Of a stretch of DNA of 36,859 bases, positions 1 to 6,660 are shown one piece after another. The first letter of the stretch is position 1. The number at the start of each line of letters is the position of its first letter. Origin of the DNA: Bacillota bacterium (GTDB taxonomy: Bacteria > Bacillota > Limnochordia > DUMW01); NCBI GenBank assembly GCA_012839765.1, contig DUMW01000099.1, positions 1 through 36,859 on the forward strand. The letters are read 5' to 3'. The notes under the pieces were generated by a model. That model searched no databases and was not told the origin of the DNA. It saw only the letters and a list, made by a program, of their open reading frames with translations. A program made the translations under genes and the position numbers.

Positions 1-215
1 CTCCGCGAAACTGCAATTATCTGATAAGTTCGCGGAATTTTCTGGATCTCCTGCAACGCCACAAAACTTTTTCTCGCGACAACGAAAAACCGTCCCAACC
101 CCACAAACCTTATGTCAAAACCTCAGTTGTTCCAGGGAACAGGCAGGAAAACCTAATTCCGGAAGCGAAATTATATGCTAAAGAACGTAATCGGGTAAGG
201 TTGGTTCGGGTCTGT

Positions 216-231
216 TGTGACAGCTTTCACA
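216..231. promoter_or_regulatory. Perfect TGTGA-N6-TCACA palindrome, possible operator
   Basis: TGTGACAGCTTTCACA is a perfect inverted repeat with 5-bp arms, matching the half-site layout of CRP/FNR-family sites. It also matches the CcpA cre pattern with one mismatch. It lies 10 bp before the first ATG of the diguanylate cyclase gene and 106 bp before an alternative ATG. Which regulator binds, if any, is not visible here. Bases 1-215 hold nothing else I can name. Confidence 0.35.
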
Positions 232-241
232 GCATTCTTAT

Positions 242-1129
242 ATGAAAAAGCACAGAACCCAAGTCTGGTTTGCTAGTGACGAATTGACGACTAATGTAGG
301 GCAGGAAGATCACGTAAAAAAAGAGGCGCTTATCTATATGATTCAAACTGTGTGCTACTTATTTTCTGTTATCTTTGTTTTGTTAAGTTTCACTGTAGTC
401 TTGCCCTTCTTAAGAAAATTTTCACGGAGTTTTTCTGCCCATCTCTTCGCTGTTGGGATCGTACTCCTCTCGGGTAGTACCATTTTCCTCGTAGTCATTG
501 CCGTACGGGAAAGACTCCCCTGCCTCTGGATAGTGCTAGTCGGCCTTGGTACCTTCTTGGTCGCGGTCAGCGGCAGCAATTGTTGCACAGACCTTCTCCA
601 TCTCAGTGAATCCTACCGATCTATCGCCTTGCGGGACCCTTTAACCGGGATTCTAAACCGCCGGGGATTTGTGGAGGCAGTGCGGCTAGAGCTAAGCCGC
701 ACAAGGAGAAATCTCCAGCCCTTTACCATCGCCTTTTTCGATATTGATAACTTCAAAGACATCAACGATACCTACGGCCATCCCCATGGGGACAAACTGC
801 TCCAGTTTGTCGGACAAGTCTGTATGAAAACCTTCCGAAAAAGCGACTGTGTAGCCCGGTTCGGGGGCGATGAGTTTTGTGTTCTCTTCCCCCAGACCAC
901 CAAGGAAGAGGCAACCCACATCGTGGACCGTTTCTGTGATGTACTAAAAGCCTTAACTGCCCAACAAGGGGTCACCATCGAACTGAGTGCAGGATTGGCC
1001 AGTTTCCCCGAAGACGGTCAGGATCTTCCCACCTTGTTGCATCGGGCCGATGAGATCATGTACGCCTCCAAGAGGCAAAGCAGAAGACACGACCTAGAAG
1101 AAAAGCCGCCAACAGCCCAGACCAATTAG
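242..1129 (+). CDS. Membrane-anchored GGDEF diguanylate cyclase
   Basis: This protein probably makes cyclic di-GMP from two GTP at the membrane. The N-terminal part has three hydrophobic segments at about residues 32-57, 66-88 and 92-113. The C-terminal half is a complete GGDEF domain with the signature RFGGDEF. An RxxD inhibitory site (RKSD) lies exactly five residues before the signature, so product feedback is likely. No EAL or sensor domain is present, so the input signal would have to act through the membrane part. The ATG at 242 has no Shine-Dalgarno. ATG 338 follows AAGAGG at 321-326 and would start right at the first membrane helix, so the true protein may be 263 residues. The 3' end overlaps the convergent ytaF gene by 36 bp. 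Function is secure; start and physiological role are not. Confidence 0.9.
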   Translation: MKKHRTQVWFASDELTTNVGQEDHVKKEALIYMIQTVCYLFSVIFVLLSFTVVLPFLRKFSRSFSAHLFAVGIVLLSGSTIFLVVIAVRERLPCLWIVLVGLGTFLVAVSGSNCCTDLLHLSESYRSIALRDPLTGILNRRGFVEAVRLELSRTRRNLQPFTIAFFDIDNFKDINDTYGHPHGDKLLQFVGQVCMKTFRKSDCVARFGGDEFCVLFPQTTKEEATHIVDRFCDVLKALTAQQGVTIELSAGLASFPEDGQDLPTLLHRADEIMYASKRQSRRHDLEEKPPTAQTN

Positions 1130-1708
1130 AAGGCAACCGGCGACAAGGGAACCCCGGCGGTTGAACCAATGTTCCCGATGATACCGTCCTGCCAAGGATC
1201 CTAGATATACCAATCCGACGCAGACCAGGGAAACCAGGGGAATATGCCACCAGGTAAAGCCGATCAAAGAGGCGGCAAACCCGGCCACCAAGGCGTCCAG
1301 ACCCAAGGCCAAACCCAAAAGAACTGACTCCAACCGATCCAAAGACCCGGACCGGTCCAGGTCAAAGGCTCCCGGATCCTTCAAGAAACCGACCCGATCC
1401 AAGAAGGCCAAAAAGCGAATTTTCCTGCGTAGCTGGTGGAAACAGGACCTTAGTCCCTGTAACAACTGCCCAAGTCCGATGACCATCAACACCCCGCCCC
1501 CAAGGATCCGCGCCACTCCCCCTGGGATCAACCCGGTGGCGGATTGACCAAGAAATAGGGACAATCCTAATAAAGAGGCGGTACACAAACCGATGATGAG
1601 TAGACTGGATACAGGAATCCTGATCCCTTGCAGGCTATAGGCCACTCCCACTGTGAAGCTATCTAGACTGACAGAGATAGCCAATAACAAGACAGACCAT
1701 AGGGGCAT
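1094..1708 (-). CDS. ytaF: YtaF-type sporulation membrane protein (MntP-like)
   Basis: A 204-residue, mostly hydrophobic protein with about six membrane segments arranged as two related halves. Each half carries an acidic membrane motif: SLDSF at residues 14-18 and LGLDAL in the second half. A hydrophilic middle stretch carries a DLDRSGSLDRLE segment. This layout is that of YtaF, a sporulation-linked relative of the MntP manganese exporters, with the calcium-loop-like middle insert typical of YtaF. The substrate is unknown and manganese export is only inferred. The ATG at 1708 is preceded by AAGGAGG, but that ribosome site sits inside a strong hairpin (see 1716-1751). The last 36 bp overlap the end of the convergent GGDEF gene. 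Confidence 0.75.
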   Translation of the reverse strand: MPLWSVLLLAISVSLDSFTVGVAYSLQGIRIPVSSLLIIGLCTASLLGLSLFLGQSATGLIPGGVARILGGGVLMVIGLGQLLQGLRSCFHQLRRKIRFLAFLDRVGFLKDPGAFDLDRSGSLDRLESVLLGLALGLDALVAGFAASLIGFTWWHIPLVSLVCVGLVYLGSLAGRYHREHWFNRRGSLVAGCLLIGLGCWRLFF

Positions 1709-1715
1709 CGTTTCC

Positions 1716-1751
1716 CTCCTTGCACTGGTTTTCTATAACCTATGCAAGGAG
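1716..1751 (-). promoter_or_regulatory. Hairpin that sequesters the ytaF ribosome-binding site
   Basis: On the minus strand CTCCTTGCA (1751-1743) pairs perfectly with TGCAAGGAG (1724-1716). Inside it GGTT pairs with AACC, leaving the loop ATAGAA. The 3' arm contains the AAGGAG of the ytaF Shine-Dalgarno, 7 nt before the ATG, so the 5' arm acts as an anti-Shine-Dalgarno. This would lower ytaF translation unless the helix is opened. Whether heat, an ion, a protein or another RNA opens it cannot be seen. Confidence 0.6.
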
Positions 1752-2409
1752 CCGATGCAGGGTGCTTTGGCCCATCGGTGATGAGGGATCTGTTCGCCTT
1801 CCTTCTCCGGACCATCCCAGGCTAGGGGAAAAGGATACTCCAGTGGGCGTAGACATTAATTTTAAACCAATAGCAAATGAAGGCTGGGGACATTTTTGTG
1901 GAAGTATTAATTGGTACACGGAGCCTCTCGTAACGCGATTGACCTCGGACAGAAGGGGAATAACAAGACCTGTCCAAGGGCTTTCTCTTGGTTTTCCAGA
2001 CCCCAAGGAGGATTACTAGACACGTCTTTGTGCGACTCAGAGGACAGGTATGCCGACGTGAACCACAATCCCTCCGACCAATACCAGCCCATACCCTGAA
2101 ATATCGCCCTGAGCCCGCAAACTACCCTGGTCTCATTTCCAATTATCGCTAACTCAGCTCTTCCATTGAGGCTGTACCGAATCCCTGAGAATAGGATATG
2201 TCCATCCCCAACTCTTCAACCCCGAAGCGAACCCGGTTGTGACGATATCAATTAGGGGACCGGGTCCAAAACTCACCCAAGTCCCCTCTAGGTTACCCCA
2301 TACAGACTCTCGCCACATCAATCCCGCAAGACCGGATTTGTACCTGGTGTTCAGTGGGGCGATCTGTCCGAAACCACCATACACGACTCGGTGGTCGACA
2401 GTCTCCCTG
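1752..2409 (-). pseudogene. Gene-free stretch with broken reading frames, possible decayed gene
   Basis: No intact gene with a ribosome site and family signature is visible in these 650 bp. On the minus strand a stop-free stretch ends at 2154 (about 85 codons, rich in W, G and aromatic residues). It is followed in another frame by about 60 codons (2092-1907) and in a third by about 80 codons (down to 1740). A decayed exported or beta-strand-rich protein is one reading, and chance open frames in GC-rich DNA is the other. I do not recognise a family. Confidence 0.2.
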
Positions 2410-3021
2410 TTAGAACTCCTCGAAGAAGATAAACTGTTCGCGATAGAAACTAAGCATTCCACCGAATATGGCATCGAGCAAGGCTTCATCGGCCCAGATG
2501 AACCAGTCACCATCTTCCATCTCCAGACGGATATCTACGGTGGCGGTGCGCTTCTTCCCGTCATAATCTCGTAGCAGGCCAAGGAACAAATGCTGCAATT
2601 CTTCCTCGGTGGGTTCAGCCTGTCCCGAAAAGAATGCCTCCATGTAGAGGGTCATCACCTGGTCCACATACACCTGCAGGATCCTCTGCAAATCTAGATT
2701 CGTAATCTCCGTTCGCACAATCGCTTCCTGACCATCTGCTAGCGTAGATGTGGAAAGCACATTGAACTCAAGGTTCTCAAACAGCATCCGCCAATACTCA
2801 ACATCAAGTTCCGTGGGTTCTACTTCGCTGAAGTCCTCGAGCGGAAACTCGCCGGTGGGATCAGCATCTCGGAAATACCGCAGTACTGTCTCCAGGTCCA
2901 TCTCCTTCAACGCGTTCAACGCCTCGGTAACGACCAAGTCTGGGGCTGTTTCCCCATAGCAAGGGGACGCCAATACCGAGATCAAGAACAAAACCATAGG
3001 CAGCCAACTGAATTTGCGCAT
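2410..3021 (-). CDS. Small secreted protein of unknown function
   Basis: A 203-residue protein with a signal peptide: MRK, a hydrophobic core to about residue 19 and a likely signal peptidase I site after CYG. The cysteine is preceded by proline, so it is a poor lipobox. The mature part is acidic and alternates short helices (about 25-85) with beta-rich segments (about 85-115 and 150-175). This resembles NTF2-like/DUF4878-type extracytoplasmic domains in outline, but I cannot assign it. The ATG follows a good Shine-Dalgarno (GGAGG, 7 nt spacing). The 5' leader holds GGTGAC, which can pair with either an upstream TCACC or a downstream GTCAC, giving two competing hairpins. It stands alone between two gene-poor stretches. 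Reality as a gene is likely; function is unknown. Confidence 0.6.
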   Translation of the reverse strand: MRKFSWLPMVLFLISVLASPCYGETAPDLVVTEALNALKEMDLETVLRYFRDADPTGEFPLEDFSEVEPTELDVEYWRMLFENLEFNVLSTSTLADGQEAIVRTEITNLDLQRILQVYVDQVMTLYMEAFFSGQAEPTEEELQHLFLGLLRDYDGKKRTATVDIRLEMEDGDWFIWADEALLDAIFGGMLSFYREQFIFFEEF

Positions 3022-3714
3022 CTAGCATCCTCCGTCCAGAGATATAGTGACTGTTCTTTCGGCAGGGTCACCGTTCTGGTGATATCCACTGCTTAGTCTA
3101 ACCAAGTCCAGTTACAGATACTCCTCCCTTTGGTGAAAAAGCGCAGATAATATCTTTCCGCAATCGAGATTCTTCTCCTCCTCATCCCCGAACACCTGGT
3201 TCCAAAGTGCCTCCCCGCCTCCTTCTGGGAAACAGCAGCAGCAAAGGAACATACCCCTTCTTTCTTGCTGGCCTTTCACTGCGCGTTTACCCCTCCGGGC
3301 AGTGGACACGGCCCTGGACCCAAGTAGCAAAAGGGACGGTCAGACTCCATAGCTGGGTAGCATCGTCCGAGCCTTAGCGTAGCCGCGAAATCTATATCGA
3401 CGCGCGCAAAAAGCAGCGGGTCACATCACTTCACAGCCCACCGGAAGGCCCCTTGGGTTTCCCCCATCGGATCAAGCACCCAAGGACGAATCATCCCATT
3501 TGCGTACAGACAACATCGGAGTAACTCAGCAGTGAATTCGGGCAGACGGCTCACCCTCCTTGGTTACCCTAAGGACGACTCAACCGTTACCCCCACTAGC
3601 AGGTATTAGGTCTTTTCACTGGGATCAGGTTCAAGAGAGATCAAGGAAACTGGATTAGCCTGAAGCAGGCTTTGGCGGCAGGGAAACACGTCTTCCGGTT
3701 TTGTGCACAAAAAA
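3022..3714. other. Unexplained 0.7 kb intergenic region
   Basis: No convincing coding region. A 72-codon minus-strand frame (3330-3112) starts with TTG and has no family signature. A perfect 8-bp inverted repeat CCTTGGGT/ACCCAAGG (3451-3458 with 3478-3485) and a weaker TCCTT/AAGGA repeat nearby suggest RNA structure around 3440-3580. I see no tmRNA, RNase P, SRP or T-box signature. Confidence 0.3.
3699..3712. repeat. 14-bp perfect palindrome in the tRNA trailer
   Basis: TTTTGTGCACAAAA lies 2 bp downstream of the encoded CCA end of tRNA-Ala. It could form a weak terminator or processing hairpin for the tRNA transcript, or it may be a protein site. It is too short to call an attachment site. 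Confidence 0.35.
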
Positions 3715-3790
3715 TGGTGGACCCGAGGAGATTCGAACTCCCGACCTCTGCGATGCGAACGCAGCGCTCTCCCAGCTGAGCTACAGGCCC
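3715..3790 (-). tRNA. tRNA-Ala, anticodon CGC
   Basis: A complete 76-nt cloverleaf with encoded CCA. The acceptor pairs GGGCCTG with CGGGTCC and contains the G3-U70 wobble that marks alanine tRNAs. The D arm has AGCTCAGCTGGGAGAGC. The anticodon arm is CTGCG-TTCGCAT-CGCAG, giving anticodon CGC, and the T arm has GTTCGAATC. It reads GCG codons, which suits a GC-rich genome. It has its own strong promoter just upstream. Confidence 0.95.
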
Positions 3791-3801
3791 ACGCAAGATG
3801 T

Positions 3802-3830
3802 ATTATACACCATAAGAAGCGATCATACAA
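3802..3830 (-). promoter_or_regulatory. Housekeeping promoter of tRNA-Ala
   Basis: On the minus strand TTGTAT (3830-3825) and a perfect TATAAT (3807-3802) are separated by exactly 17 bp. The -10 ends 11 bp before the first base of the tRNA, which is right for a SigA-type promoter of a stable RNA. Confidence 0.75.
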
Positions 3831-3849
3831 GGGTCTAACACACTTGGTT

Positions 3850-5523
3850 TTAAGGATTTTCCATCCACAGATTCACAAGCTCCCCAAAAACGCCCTGGGG
3901 CCCGACCCCTCCCACATTGCGCACCTGGTTCCGCACCAAAAACAGCCGGCTGGGGGCCGGTAAAAACAGCATGGGCACCTCTTCCGCAATAATCCGCTGG
4001 GCTTGTCCGTAAATTGCAGCCCGCTCCGCGGCGTCCAATGTGCTGGCGCCCAACTCAAAGAGGCGATCCACCTCCGCCTCCCAGGCGGTCCTGGGTGAAT
4101 CCTGCATCGGCAGCCACAGGTGGAAATATCCAGTGGAATGCCAGATATCCCAACCATCGTGGGGATCCATTCCACTTTTCATGCCCAAAAGCACACAATC
4201 CCAATCCCCTGTGGTAATCTTCCGCACAAAAACGTTGGTGTTGACGGGGGTATGTTCCACCGTCACTCCCAGCTGCAGCAGGTCCGTCACCACCAGATCG
4301 GCGATCTGAACCCGTTCGGGGTTGTCGGCACTGGAACACAGGCGCAACTCCACCGGCCAGCCCCTGGGAGAATGCAGTCGCCCGGCTTCATCCCAGAAAT
4401 AACCGGCAGCGGCCAAAAGCTCCCGGGCCCGTCCGAGATCGTGGTCATAGACCGTTACGTCTGACTCATGGAAAAACCGCGAGGCGGGACTCACAAAGGC
4501 CTGCTGTTTCACTGCCCGGTTGCCATATACCTCGTGGACAATCCGGTCCTGATTGATGCTATAAGCCACCGCCTGTCGGAAGGCCCGGTCGGTCAACACT
4601 TCATACTTTTCCTCGGGCAGTACCGTTGTCCGTTGGTTGAAGACCAAAACATTGCTGGAAAAGCCCGCACCCAGATCATAGAGGGTATATCCTTCGGGGA
4701 CTTGGTGCAACAGGGCCCGATCAGTACCAGGCTTTAACTCGAAGATATCCACCCGCCCGTCAGCCAAGTCCTGGTAATGTCGGGTAAGGTTCTGATTGGT
4801 ACGAATCACCACCCGGGTAAGGTAGGGCAATGCATTACCCCGGGCATCCCGTTTCCAGTACCGGGGGTTACGTAAAAGGATCACTTGCCTCCCCACCTGA
4901 TACTGTACCAGCTGGAAGGGACCAGTCCCCACCACATCGGATAAGGGGCTGTCCAGATCCCAGGTCCGGGAAAACTCCCCCTTTAGCCAGGGTTCCAAGA
5001 GCTTGTGGCGCGGCATGATCTTCATCGTTAGTGCGGAAAGCAGAGGGGAAAAGGGTCTAGGCAGGATCAACCGGATGGTGTAATCGTCCACTTTCTCGTA
5101 CCTAAAGGGCTTACCATCCACATAAAACTCTTCACGGTAAATAAACGGCAAAGTCTCGTCGAAGACCAGGTTCAAGGTGAAAATCACATCATCGGCGGTG
5201 AAGGGCGTGCCATCATGCCAGAGGACATCCCGCCGCAGATGGAAGGTCCATATGGTACCGTCGGAACTGAACTCCCAACGCGACGCCAACGCGGGCACCA
5301 ACTCACCGGTGGCATAGTCATATTCCACCAGACTGTCGAAGATGTAATCTAAAATCAAAAGGGAGGTCTGGTCTTCTGCCATGAAATAGTTGAAGGTCCG
5401 GGGGGTTCCCACCACACTGAAGGTCAAGCTACCCCCGTACTGACCGGTACTTGCATCCGCCACCTTCACCACGGGACAAAGGAGTAACATAGCACAACAA
5501 AGGATAGCAACAATAGTGCGCAT
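3850..5523 (-). CDS. ABC transporter solute-binding protein, family 5 (peptide/nickel type)
   Basis: A 557-residue exported protein of the extracellular family 5 (DppA/OppA/NikA-like). After a signal peptide ending near ADA-S (about residue 25) come the family landmarks. These are an N-terminal lobe with YDYATGELVPALA and WEFSSDGTIWTFHLR (about 70-100), HDGTPFTADDV near 105-115, and GTGPFQL near 200. There is no lipobox cysteine at the cleavage site, although most Gram-positive binding proteins are lipoproteins. The ATG follows GGGAGG. No permease or ATPase genes are adjacent, so it is an orphan that must use a transporter encoded elsewhere or act as a sensor. Ligand is unknown; an oligopeptide is the default guess. 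Confidence 0.9.
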   Translation of the reverse strand: MRTIVAILCCAMLLLCPVVKVADASTGQYGGSLTFSVVGTPRTFNYFMAEDQTSLLILDYIFDSLVEYDYATGELVPALASRWEFSSDGTIWTFHLRRDVLWHDGTPFTADDVIFTLNLVFDETLPFIYREEFYVDGKPFRYEKVDDYTIRLILPRPFSPLLSALTMKIMPRHKLLEPWLKGEFSRTWDLDSPLSDVVGTGPFQLVQYQVGRQVILLRNPRYWKRDARGNALPYLTRVVIRTNQNLTRHYQDLADGRVDIFELKPGTDRALLHQVPEGYTLYDLGAGFSSNVLVFNQRTTVLPEEKYEVLTDRAFRQAVAYSINQDRIVHEVYGNRAVKQQAFVSPASRFFHESDVTVYDHDLGRARELLAAAGYFWDEAGRLHSPRGWPVELRLCSSADNPERVQIADLVVTDLLQLGVTVEHTPVNTNVFVRKITTGDWDCVLLGMKSGMDPHDGWDIWHSTGYFHLWLPMQDSPRTAWEAEVDRLFELGASTLDAAERAAIYGQAQRIIAEEVPMLFLPAPSRLFLVRNQVRNVGGVGPQGVFGELVNLWMENP

Positions 5524-5590
5524 GTTCTACTTCCTCCCGAAAATGACGTTCCTATATCTATTCGTTACCCGCGCCAAGAACTCCTTTTCC

Positions 5591-5607
5591 AAGTCTAGGA
5601 CTTTTTT
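5591..5607 (+). terminator. Weak terminator-like hairpin in the 5' leader of the serine hydrolase gene
   Basis: AAGTC-TAG-GACTT followed by a T run (5602-5607). The stem is only 5 bp, so an attenuator is possible but poorly supported. A TATACT that could serve as a -10 lies just downstream at 5632-5637, without a good -35. Confidence 0.2.
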
Positions 5608-5674
5608 ACCTAAAGATCCGTCCTTTCTGCATATACTAGCGGTGAAGAACAAGAATAGGGAGTTGAGGGTTCCG

Positions 5675-6577
5675 ATGAAACACTGGATACTAACTATGGC
5701 AGCCATCCTCCTCGCCATTGCCCTACTGGTCCTCTACCAACGGCCGGCAAAGGAAAGGGATCCCTGGGCCCTTTTGCTGACCACCACCCAACCCCGGGGT
5801 ACTAAGGCGCTAGATTACTCGCCCCTTGTGGCCCAGCTTGAAGAATACATCGCCGCCGTAGACAACGCCCAGTTCGGCATCTACTTTCAGGATCTCCATT
5901 CGGGCCAGGCCTTTGGGATCAACGAGGAGCACCCCTTCACCGCCGCCAGTACCATTAAGGTCCCCTTAGTTCTATATCTCAACCATCTGGTCGCCGAAGG
6001 CAAGGAAGACTTTAACACCCGGATCCGTTATGTGCCGGAACGACACCACCAGGGGGGCAACGGTGTTTTGCAATATGATGGCCGGGAAGAGTTCGAATAT
6101 TCCCTCCGGATCCTGAGCAATCTGACCATCACCATCAGTGATAACATAGCCACGGCGATGTTACTGGACTATCTGGGCCGACCTAACTTCGTCGATTACA
6201 TGAAAAGCCTCGGGGGCAAGACAGTCTATCCCACCGGTAAAAACGTGACCACCGCCCGGGATATGGGGGTCTACCTCAACGCACTATTGGACTTCGCAAA
6301 AGAACATCCCCACCTCGGGCAGCGGATCCTAGATGACATGGCCCACTCCATTTTCCATATCGGCATCCCCCAATTCTTACCCAAAGACATTGTCGTCGCC
6401 CACAAGGAAGGAGATCTGGACGGAGTCACCAACGACGTGGGAATCGTCTTTACAGAACACCCCTATATCCTCGCGGTCCTTTGCATGGGCGGCATCAGCT
6501 ATGACGAAGGGTTTGCCCACATCGGGGCCATCAGCAGACTGGTGTATGACTACCAGTCCCAGCTGTCCCGCCACTAG
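5675..6577 (+). CDS. Membrane-anchored serine hydrolase, class A beta-lactamase-like fold
   Basis: A 300-residue protein with an N-terminal signal anchor (about residues 5-22) and an extracytoplasmic domain of the beta-lactamase/transpeptidase fold. Catalytic motifs are visible: STIK (Ser-x-x-Lys), SDN in TISDNIATAM, and KEG in place of the usual K(T/S)G. The glutamate of the class A omega loop is not evident, so antibiotic hydrolysis is unlikely. A wall-related peptidase or esterase role is more plausible. ATG 5675 follows GAGGG and begins at the membrane anchor. An upstream in-frame ATG at 5516 would add 53 residues that overlap the divergent binding-protein start, so I rejected it. The 151 bp between the divergent genes must hold both promoters. 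Confidence 0.8.
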   Translation: MKHWILTMAAILLAIALLVLYQRPAKERDPWALLLTTTQPRGTKALDYSPLVAQLEEYIAAVDNAQFGIYFQDLHSGQAFGINEEHPFTAASTIKVPLVLYLNHLVAEGKEDFNTRIRYVPERHHQGGNGVLQYDGREEFEYSLRILSNLTITISDNIATAMLLDYLGRPNFVDYMKSLGGKTVYPTGKNVTTARDMGVYLNALLDFAKEHPHLGQRILDDMAHSIFHIGIPQFLPKDIVVAHKEGDLDGVTNDVGIVFTEHPYILAVLCMGGISYDEGFAHIGAISRLVYDYQSQLSRH

Positions 6578-6660
6578 CCAGCGGTAAAGTGTGCCAGTGA
6601 TGAAACCGCACCACCCCGGCAACACTACAACCACAGGAAAACTGGAGAGGTGGACAATCT

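Noticed and set aside
1752-1900. yybP-ykoY manganese riboswitch upstream of ytaF
   Set aside because: ytaF is related to mntP, so I looked, but the conserved riboswitch core sequences are absent. Only the Shine-Dalgarno hairpin is there.
3112-3330. 72-codon minus-strand frame before the tRNA
   Set aside because: TTG start, low-complexity cysteine and glycine runs, no family signature and no upstream or downstream partner.
3699-3790. tRNA-associated integration site
   Set aside because: The palindrome after the tRNA is suggestive, but there is no integrase, no duplicated tRNA 3' end and no mobile gene in the window.
5516-5674. N-terminal extension of the serine hydrolase
   Set aside because: It overlaps the divergent binding-protein start and would swallow both promoters. 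ATG 5675 has a good ribosome site and begins at the membrane anchor.
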